From NCBI RefSeq assembly GCF_019976755.1, contig NZ_AP023443.1:62001-126000 (forward strand): a stretch of 64,000 nucleotides of DNA, in the 5' to 3' direction. Within the stretch, counting starts at the first letter, position 1. Every line of letters starts with the position of its first letter. Positions 53,167 to 61,500 of this stretch are shown here, piece after piece. The DNA is from Nostoc sp. MS1 (GTDB lineage Bacteria > Cyanobacteriota > Cyanobacteriia > Cyanobacteriales > Nostocaceae). A model generated the notes under the pieces. The model was given only the letters and a program-made list of their open reading frames with translations, made no database searches and was not told the DNA's origin. The position numbers and the translations under genes were made by a program.

Positions 53167-53915
53167 AAGTTTAATAATTTTGAATCTTGATTATTGGCAA
53201 TAGATAAATGCACTTCATTAATAGAAGCTTTTGACAATTCAATCGCTGCGGAATTCTTTTGGTTTTGCAACAATAATACTTTCAAAAACTCAATTTCTTC
53301 CTCTAAGAATTTTATCTTTTTAGATAAATAAGAAATAGTTTCTGCTTCTGGATCTGGTAATTTATGATGTTCAAGACAATCATTTGATTGCCTTTGATAG
53401 CGAACAATTCGACCAGGAATACCTACTACAGTGCAATTAGATGGAATATTTTGTAAAACAACAGCACCCGCACCAATACGAACGTTATCGCCAATTTGGA
53501 TATTTCCCAATACCTTTGCGCCAGCACCTACAATGACATACTTTCCAAGACTAGGGTGACGTTTTCCTACTTCTTTACCAGTACCACCAAGCGTTACACC
53601 TTGATAAATTAAAGCGTAGTCATCAACAACTGCTGTTTCTCCGATAACAACACCCATACCGTGATCAATAAATACGTGCGAACCAATTTTTGCCCCTGGA
53701 TGAATTTCTATTCCAGTTAACCAACGGCTAAAATAAGAAATCAGGCGAGGAATTAAAGGTAACTTTAGACAATACAACCAATGTGCTATACGATGACAAA
53801 ATAGTGCTTGTAAACCTGGATAGCAAAACAATACTTCTAACCAATTACTTGCGGCGGGGTCTCGTTCAAAAATAATTTCAAAATCAGCTTTGAGAGTTTT
53901 TACTAGCATTGTCAA
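53163..53915 (-). CDS. cysE: Serine O-acetyltransferase
   Basis: 250 residues. Helical start with FERDPAASNWLEVLFCYPGL and AHWLY, then the left-handed beta-helix: PGAKIGSHVFIDHGMGVVIG with the catalytic His-Asp region DHGMGVVIGETAVV, GVTLGGTGKEVGKRHPSLGK and VLGNIQIGDNVRIGAGAVVL. The C-terminal 70 residues are a coiled coil not found in all homologues. It makes O-acetylserine, the precursor of cysteine. Its stop overlaps the Nit gene, so they are one transcript. It sits 4.6 kb from a cysteine-loading NRPS, whose substrate it may supply. Confidence 0.9.
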   Translation of the reverse strand: MTMLVKTLKADFEIIFERDPAASNWLEVLFCYPGLQALFCHRIAHWLYCLKLPLIPRLISYFSRWLTGIEIHPGAKIGSHVFIDHGMGVVIGETAVVDDYALIYQGVTLGGTGKEVGKRHPSLGKYVIVGAGAKVLGNIQIGDNVRIGAGAVVLQNIPSNCTVVGIPGRIVRYQRQSNDCLEHHKLPDPEAETISYLSKKIKFLEEEIEFLKVLLLQNQKNSAAIELSKASINEVHLSIANNQDSKLLNL

Positions 53916-53978
53916 AAAATATTGTTTTCAAAGTTTCATAGTTAGTGTAAGAATATTAGAAAAAGTAAAGCTTTAGCA

Positions 53979-54572
53979 TTAGCTATTAATTTGTTTCTTG
54001 TATTTTAAAAATATAAAAACGCAGAGATTGATTAATGAAAATGCTACTGCAAAGGGTGTTAAATAAGTCCATTTTAATGACATTTTATCTAAAATATGCC
54101 AAGGCAGTAAGAATATAACAAAGTAAGTTAATTGATGTATCTTTTTCCAATATGTTTTTAGGTTTTTCACGCTCCAATCATTTGATGTTATTGCTAAAAT
54201 ACTGAAGATAAACATTATAGTCATACCTTGAAAATATTCAATATAAGTTAAAGGGGATAGCAAATTAATTTGTCTTTGAAGTATCAACAACAACCCATGA
54301 TTTGAACCAAAAAAGAAAGCTGTCATTCCAACATAACGTCGCTTTTTTAATAACCAAATTATACTTTTGTTACTTCTAAATTTTGGAAATATCATTTTAA
54401 ATATACTTGGTATTAGCGTAGCTATATAAGCCAATAATGCAAAGAAGCCTAAGAGATTCGCCAAAGGCACAGGATTACAAAAAAAAGCTAAAGATAAAAT
54501 AATTAAGTAGGTAGTTAAAGCTAATATACTTGAAGTAAGATAAAATTTGCAGTTAATAATTACTTGTCGCAT
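53979..54572 (-). CDS. Ferric-reductase-like transmembrane protein (haem-binding)
   Basis: 197 residues with about six helices. Candidate haem-ligand histidines lie in RRYVGMTAFFFGSNHGLLLI, KKIHQLTYFVIFLLPWHIL, in the order of the ferric-reductase/MsrQ domain. No flavin or NAD domain is fused, so it would need a redox partner. Inner membrane. It precedes cysE by 63 bp on the same strand. The role in the thiol cluster is unclear. Confidence 0.7.
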   Translation of the reverse strand: MRQVIINCKFYLTSSILALTTYLIILSLAFFCNPVPLANLLGFFALLAYIATLIPSIFKMIFPKFRSNKSIIWLLKKRRYVGMTAFFFGSNHGLLLILQRQINLLSPLTYIEYFQGMTIMFIFSILAITSNDWSVKNLKTYWKKIHQLTYFVIFLLPWHILDKMSLKWTYLTPFAVAFSLINLCVFIFLKYKKQINS

Positions 54573-54952
54573 AATCTTTTTTAAATTCCAGCGTGGTAAT
54601 GATTAATGTTATTTAAATAACTTAAATGTTGAATAGCAAATTGTTGTTTTATAGTTTTATAAATTCATAAAAATTTAGTATTTTGTTTTGTGAATTGTAT
54701 ATCAAAACTTAATCAAGTTCATATAAATATTGATAATCGTTGCAGTGTTTGGGTTACCTCACCTTAACCCTCCCCTTTGCAAGGGGAGGGAACTAGATTT
54801 CTCAATTTATCCTCTAGTATCTAGAAGATTAAAAGGAGAGTAATACCAAGTCTCCAAAAGAGAGTAACAGATGAAACGAAAAGAGCCTCGCTAAACCTGA
54901 TTTGTTAAATTGCGAATTATGAGTTGTGAATTGGTATAAGCCTTGCAGCTTA
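54573..54952. other. Intergenic region
   Basis: No gene. It contains a 10-bp perfect hairpin (54768-54790) and an AATTGCGAATTATGAGTTGT repeat-like stretch at about 54913. A hairpin or repeat of this kind often separates Nostoc transcription units. Confidence 0.4.
54768..54790. repeat. Perfect 10-bp hairpin, GC-rich
   Basis: CCCTCCCCTT and AAGGGGAGGG around a TGC loop. It is followed by AACTAGATTTCTC with no clear T-run, so it is more like the common short intergenic repeats than a strong terminator. Confidence 0.6.
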
Positions 54953-56992
54953 CTACACTAAGAAATTATCAACTACATAATTACCAACAGATGTACCTGC
55001 AATTAACCCAGCTTCACTTGATGAAGGTAGATGAACCCCACCATAAAAACGGCTGATAGAGTTTTCTTCTACAAACTCTCTAAAGCCTAGAAAATAGCGG
55101 GCAACACCAGGTAATTCTTGGGAAGTGAGGCTAAAACTGATGTTATCAGTACCATAGAAAGAAGCCAAAACTGTACCAGCCGCAGCACCTAATGCAGAGT
55201 GTGCTGCCATGTAGTCAGGATGTGATGGAGTATCTAGCAGCGATTTCCAATTAGGATCTTGAACTGTGTATGGATTACCGTCTGTATCAGCTTCTCGAAT
55301 TCCAGTAATTGGTCGCCATTGATTGTATGTATATTTTGCATCGAATGCAACGACACCTGCATCAGCGATCGCCATATTCATGAGTGCAAACAGCCGAGCA
55401 TTTTCTGTTAGAGTATTACCTTGTTGTAAAGCTGTCCTTTGAGCAATCAGGTTATAAGGTTCTCCAAATGTGCCGGAGCGATCGTAAGCCCAGAATTTTG
55501 CGATTTCAGTCTGTTGTGAAGTGCGGACAACATCAGTAATATCGGTGTCTTCTAAACCACCAAATAATCGAACTTGTTCCAGTTCTTCTGCATACTGAAT
55601 GCTATCTAACGCTGGAGGGTCTTTTATCCCAGTACCTTGTAAAACATCTTCCACACTAGATATTGCAAATGGAGTAACATCACCCCAACCAGGCAATAAT
55701 GCTTCGCCACCGATCTCACCTGTACTACTATTAATAGTTGGTCGCCAAACACCAGGAATAGGCTGGGCTGTATAAGGTTTAAAAAATGCTTCTATTGCGC
55801 CATCATTACTCCTTAATTCTAGTATTTGATTAGCAACGCGTACCCCTAAACTATAGCCAAGTTCTTTAGCTTTACCGTTGGGAATCTCTGCCAAAGACCG
55901 AGTTTTTTGCGCCTCGAATGCGTCTTTTTCTCCTGGATATAGATTGATTAATGTTTGGTAGGCTGCGCCAACTACTGCGGCCTCCAGAGATGCACCAACT
56001 GTTTCCGATGGGTCTATGTTGGCAAAATAAGGATCGTGGCTACGGTCAATAGCATTGACAGCATCATATATTGCCAAGTGTATTATTGCGGCGTTACGCG
56101 GATCAAGAGCCGCTAGTTCTAATGCTCCTTCAATATCCCCCTGTGCGAGTTCCTTTTCGATTTTGATGTTATTTGCCTGTATGGCATTAAATAGGGTGGA
56201 ATTCCAATCGAGTACAACATCAGTCCCTGGCGTAGAAACAAAAATGTTGTTGAGGTTGTTGTTTTCATTGCTTTCAACAATGGTGTTGTTTGGATCAACT
56301 TCAGCTAATAGATAATAAGCGCCCGGTGACACCACACTAGGAGTACGAAATTTAGCCTCAGCAAAGTTGATTGTAAAAGTTTTAGATTCACCTGGTGCTA
56401 AATTCAAATATGACAGATTCAAACTGCCAAGTAATTCGTCTGTTCCTTCTAATGCCGGGTTGAGGGTATTTAGTGGTGAATCATCTAAAACTGAGTCTGT
56501 TGAAGCATAAAGGTTGATAGTTAAAGGCCCTTTGTACTTTGCTTGACCTTGATTCCTAACAATAACGTTAACCTTTCCGCGTTCGTCTGGAAAAATTGTA
56601 GGTTCTTCAATTTTGCCAAAAGTAATTGATAAATCTGTCCTACAATTTTGATTTTTAGTTTTGCTAGATAAAGAAGATAAAGTTTGGCTACCTGAAGCAG
56701 TAATTAGTTGCTGTGCTTGAGTTCCATCTATCTTTATTGAATTATTTATTAATGCTATGCCAGTGCGATCGCCAGTATCACCAGTCCATAATTTTGTTTT
56801 AAAATCAACATCCTTAACGTCAAATTGAGTATAGGGTATATCTATTAGATTGAGGATTAGTGCAGTTTTTGTAGAGTTTGACCAGTCTGTGTAATTGTAG
56901 CGATCGCTAACTTGACGCTGCGGATAACGTACTAGAGAAGAATCTTCAATCTCATTCAAATCTATCACAAACTTAGACGATTGTTTTTTCAT
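54953..56992 (-). CDS. CARDB plus vanadium-haloperoxidase/PAP2-like protein
   Basis: About 679 residues from the ATG at 56992; a TTG at 57052 would add 20. Residues about 120-265 form a CARDB-type beta-sandwich (VNVIVRNQGQAKYKGPLTIN, then AYYLLAEVDPNNTIVESNEN). The C-terminal half is a vanadium-dependent haloperoxidase/PAP2-like fold (AIIHLAIYDAVNAIDRSHDP). Its oxyanion residues are KYTYNQWRP, PSHPDYMAAHSALG and SRFYGGVHLPSS, so the Lys, Arg, His, Arg, His set is there. It may halogenate or oxidise, or act as a phosphatase. The adjacent exporter and NRPS make tailoring of the product possible; inference. Confidence 0.8.
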   Translation of the reverse strand: MKKQSSKFVIDLNEIEDSSLVRYPQRQVSDRYNYTDWSNSTKTALILNLIDIPYTQFDVKDVDFKTKLWTGDTGDRTGIALINNSIKIDGTQAQQLITASGSQTLSSLSSKTKNQNCRTDLSITFGKIEEPTIFPDERGKVNVIVRNQGQAKYKGPLTINLYASTDSVLDDSPLNTLNPALEGTDELLGSLNLSYLNLAPGESKTFTINFAEAKFRTPSVVSPGAYYLLAEVDPNNTIVESNENNNLNNIFVSTPGTDVVLDWNSTLFNAIQANNIKIEKELAQGDIEGALELAALDPRNAAIIHLAIYDAVNAIDRSHDPYFANIDPSETVGASLEAAVVGAAYQTLINLYPGEKDAFEAQKTRSLAEIPNGKAKELGYSLGVRVANQILELRSNDGAIEAFFKPYTAQPIPGVWRPTINSSTGEIGGEALLPGWGDVTPFAISSVEDVLQGTGIKDPPALDSIQYAEELEQVRLFGGLEDTDITDVVRTSQQTEIAKFWAYDRSGTFGEPYNLIAQRTALQQGNTLTENARLFALMNMAIADAGVVAFDAKYTYNQWRPITGIREADTDGNPYTVQDPNWKSLLDTPSHPDYMAAHSALGAAAGTVLASFYGTDNISFSLTSQELPGVARYFLGFREFVEENSISRFYGGVHLPSSSEAGLIAGTSVGNYVVDNFLV

Positions 56993-57160
56993 GAGCTTTC
57001 TACTCTTTATGTGAATGAAATTAACTAAACTTGCAGATAAAAAACTAATCAACCTATAAAAATCTGGTTGTTTCAGAGAAACAACAGGAAACTATGCTTT
57101 AGTTAGAAGAGAAAACGACTTCTAATCTCAACAATGCAGACTTGATCTCAGTGTGAACAA

Positions 57161-58471
57161 TTAAAAGCTTATATCTGGGATTTCATCCTCTACCCGTCGT
57201 AGACGAGGATACTGGTAAGCAAGAACTGTCGCTATCATCGTCAAGGTTCCTATAACAATGAACAGTAAAGCAATGCCGCGCCCTTTGCCAATACCAATAA
57301 TCTGTCCAATGCTGTCAGCTAAAGGCCCGTTAACAGCCATTAGCGGCTCAAAAACATAGTCTGACAGAGGCCCGGCCACAAGATAAGCGACCGGGAAGGA
57401 AATTCCAGAAATCATTTTACTCAAAGCAAAAACCCTTCCCTGTAAATCAAGGGGAACCTTGCGTTGAATGATTATTTGGTTAGAACCGTTGATCATTGGT
57501 AGACCATAACAGAAAAGGAAAACAGCAAGAGTAAAAAGAGCAGGCGAAGCGCGCAACCCAGCGACAATCATGCTTAATCCGTTGAGGAACAAGAAACAAA
57601 ATACAACATTGACACGGCGTTTAGGGCCCTTCCAGATACTCATCACAATGCTGCCAAAGAGCATCCCACTACCGCCAATAGAAAGTATACTACCAGCAAC
57701 AGCAGGCGAAACAAAAGAAAGAATGAGCGGTGTCGCCAACACTTCTACAATTCCTTGCAGAAAGTTAGTGGCTGCGAAAAACATCTGCAATCCTAGTAGT
57801 CCAGGCCGTGTTGTAATGTAATGCCAACCAGAGGAGATATCACCTAGCAGCGAAGATTTCTTGATAGCATCAATAGTTGTGGTTTCATATTTGGGAAATT
57901 TAACAATCAGTAGCGTAATTAAAGCAAAACAGAAAGTACAGAAGTCGATTAAAAGTACACCCTGAATTTTAATCGTGACAACTAGTATCCCCGCGAGTAC
58001 AGGTGAAGCCAGTTCAGCGACAGATTGGCCCATTTGAGTTAGACCACCTACCCGATGGAGATGCTCTTTAGGCACTAAAGTAGTACTAGCTGCGGTGTAG
58101 GCTGGTAATTGAAAAGCTTTACAGATAGAACTAACGGCTGTTGCTAAATAAATATGCCACAATTCCAACCGACCGAAAAACAAGAGTAAAGCGATCGCTA
58201 TAGTACTTATACCAGCCCCTAGATCGCTATAAAACATTGTTTTCCGTCGATCCCAACGGTCTACAAAAGCACCTGCTACGGGTGAAGCCAAAACCAACGG
58301 TAAGGTAGTGAATAAAGAAATCAGTGAAAAGTCAGTTACCGACCCCGTGCGTTGATAGACCCAAACGCCCAATGCAAAGCTTGTCAGACCAGAACCCAGC
58401 AGAGACACAAGTTGTCCCAACCAAATAATAATAAAAACCCGCATCCTTTTTGCAACAGCACGTTGTTCCAT
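57161..58471 (-). CDS. MFS exporter
   Basis: 436 residues, about 12 membrane helices. The loop 2-3 motif is present in GAFVDRWDRRKTMFYSDLGA (G...DR..RR). The MFS_3/EntS-like order (WLGQLVSLLGSGLTSFALGV at the start, then PVLAGILVVTIKIQGVLLID) is typical of siderophore and peptide exporters beside NRPS genes. Only 33 bp separate it from the NRPS stop codon, on the same strand, so it is in the same operon and is the best candidate for exporting the product. Confidence 0.88.
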   Translation of the reverse strand: MEQRAVAKRMRVFIIIWLGQLVSLLGSGLTSFALGVWVYQRTGSVTDFSLISLFTTLPLVLASPVAGAFVDRWDRRKTMFYSDLGAGISTIAIALLLFFGRLELWHIYLATAVSSICKAFQLPAYTAASTTLVPKEHLHRVGGLTQMGQSVAELASPVLAGILVVTIKIQGVLLIDFCTFCFALITLLIVKFPKYETTTIDAIKKSSLLGDISSGWHYITTRPGLLGLQMFFAATNFLQGIVEVLATPLILSFVSPAVAGSILSIGGSGMLFGSIVMSIWKGPKRRVNVVFCFLFLNGLSMIVAGLRASPALFTLAVFLFCYGLPMINGSNQIIIQRKVPLDLQGRVFALSKMISGISFPVAYLVAGPLSDYVFEPLMAVNGPLADSIGQIIGIGKGRGIALLFIVIGTLTMIATVLAYQYPRLRRVEDEIPDISF

Positions 58472-58503
58472 CTCAGTATCCTGTTTGCTTAGGAATGATT
58501 TAT

Positions 58504-61500
58504 TTAAATTACCTGAGCTAAGTATTCTCGCAACTGTTGTGCTAAAACTCGCACATGGGGTTGAGCCAAAATACTGTAATGATTACCAGATATAGTCTGG
58601 ATTGTTAGCTGTTGGGCAAACTTATGCCAACCCCAGCTAGCATCGCCAAAATCATCAAAATCTGCTGAAAATACTTCTTGCGGACGGATTAGCACTATTG
58701 GCTGTGCATAAACCTTTGGTTGATAGTTCCACATAGCGCGTGTGTTAGCTTTAAAAATCTCTAGCAGACGTTGCATTTGTGTTACCTCAATATCTGATGG
58801 CAAAATATCGGCTTTAATTGCTTGTTCTAAAAGGTAATGCAATCCTGCTTCTGATTTGAGATTTTGGATTTCATCGGGTAATAGTGTGAAATTTTTACCA
58901 ACTAATCCGCTTAAATCTCTAGCAAACCATGTCAAGAGTGTAGCATCATCTAGGTTAGGTACAGAAGTAGGTACACGACTATCTAGCAAAACTAATGCGC
59001 TAACTTCCTGCTGCTGTTGATGCAATTGCTGCGCCATTTCATAAGCTACCAGCCCGCCCATTGACCAACCTCCTAATAAATAAGGCCCTTGAGGCTGGAT
59101 AGTCTGCAACTCTTGGATATAATGAGCAGCCATATCTTCAACCCTAGTGTAAGGCGGCTGTTCGCCATTGAGACCTACAGATTGCAAACCATAAAATGGT
59201 TTCTCACTTCCTAAATTACGGGCTAAGTCTACGTAGCACAGCACATTTCCGCCGACTGGGTGGACGAAAAACAAAGGTCTTTGAGAAGTACCAGGCTGAA
59301 TTTCTACCAAAGATGACCAGCGCTGGGTTGTTTGTTGGCGTAAAACATTAGCTAAATGTTCGACACTAGGCCCTTGCAAAAGTGTTGATAATGAAAGTTC
59401 TTGTTGATATAGCTTATGAACTTTAGCCATCAGACGCACAGCTAAAAGAGAATTACCTCCTAACTCAAAGAAATTGTCTCGAATACCTACAGGATGGACA
59501 TTTAGTAATTCTTCCCAAATTTGTGCTAATTGCAATTGCAGTGCATCAGCAGGTGCGACAAAATTACTTTGTCTTTCAGTTACCCTTTCAGGATTTGGTA
59601 GTGCTTTGCGGTCTACTTTACCATTAGGAGTCAATGGAAAAGTTTCCAAGACAATAAAAGCAGTTGGAATCATGTACTCTGGCAACTTATGTCCGAGAAA
59701 GTTTCGTAGCTCATTCACATCTGCAATCAAACTTTGCTCGGTACGGACATAAGCGACTAAACGCTTGCTACTATGAACTTCACCAACTGCTGTTACAAAT
59801 ACATCACGTATAGCTGGGTGTTGTCTAAGTGCGCTTTCAATTTCTCCTAACTCAATGCGGTAGCCTTGAACCTTAACTTGAAAGTCTTCTCTACCCAGAA
59901 ATTCAATGTTGCCATCAGGAAGATAACGCCCAATATCGCCTGTTCTGTACAAACGTTTTCCTGTCTGAGGATGAACAATAAATTGAGCATTGGTTTTTTT
60001 CTCATCTCGCCAATAACCTTTTGCCAAGCCAATACCTTCTAGATAGAGATTACCGACTACCCAATCTGGGCATGGTGCTAAATTGTCATTGAGAATGTGA
60101 GTGCGCTGATTGGTCATAGGTTTGCCATATAGAATGCTGGGTTGTGTAGGATCAACCGTCGTAATGGGATAACAAACAGACCAGATAGAAGCTTCTGTAG
60201 CTCCTCCTAAACTAATCACCTGCACTCCGGCAAATAAAGACTTAATTTGATCTGGTAATGTAACTCCAATCCAATCACCACTTAAAAGCACTAGGCGTAG
60301 GGAACAGGCTGATAAATCATAGCTAGAGGCATAATCAACCAACATCTGCATCAAGGCGGGTACAGAATTCCAGATTGTGATTTTTTCTTCTATTAGCAAT
60401 TGAGTCCAATGGGCAGGATTTTTGAGCGCATCGGCATCAGGAAGAATTATTGTACCGCCAGCAGCCAGAGTACCAAAGATGTCATATACTGACAAGTCAA
60501 AACTTAAGGAAGATAAAGCCAGCACTCGATCCTCAGACCCTACGCCGAAGTGTTTGTTGACATCACAAATTGTGTTGACAGCACCACGATGATCGACCAT
60601 CACACCTTTGGGTAAACCTGTGGAGCCTGATGTAAAGATAACATAGGCTAAATCTTCTGGTTGCTGAATCAGTTCTAAGGGCTGATCATCTATATTTTCT
60701 ATATCCTCTCTATCGACGCACAGTAGTTGGATATTTTCAGTCCATTGTATTTTGTCCTTGAGCCAGGATTGTGTCAATACTAAGCCGACTTCACTTTGGG
60801 CAATTAGATATTGAAGGCGCTCTTGGGGTAGGGCTGGATCGATTGGTAAGTAAGCGGCTCCAGATTGCAGGACTCCTAAAACGGCAACAACTTGCTCCCA
60901 ACCTTTCTGCATCACAACTGCCACCAGTACATTAGGACGAGTGCCTAACTGTCTCAGCCAACGTCCTATTTGATGAGAGTAACGATATAATTCCTGATAA
61001 GTTAAGGTCTTGTTGGCTGCCACAACTGCTGCTTGCTGCGATCGCTCGGCTACTTGTTCTGCAAATAAAGTATGCAGCATTGCCTTTGCTATCGGTGCAT
61101 CAGTACTGTTAACAGCAATTCTTTGTTCTAACTGTCTGGCTGGTAGGAGTTGAAATGACTGTTCTTGCCATGCCTCGTCTTCATCAGCTAAACGCTGGAG
61201 AAGATGAGTATAAGCACTAAACATATCATCTATCATTCCTTCTGGAAATATTTCTTCTACTACATCCCAGTTACATAGCAGCGCTCCATTTTGTTCGTAG
61301 ACCTCATGGTCAATCTGCACTTGGGGTGTTTGCAAAGCATTGCAAATTAATTTACCTGACAGTGGTACTGCGATCGCTTCGTTACCTTGAGGCTGCAAAT
61401 TCAAACTGCTAGTAAATACTATTGGCATCGCCGCTTTGGAAGTCTTGGTTTCTATGCGACTTTGTTCGCGTAATACTTGTATCCCACTAACATCACTATG

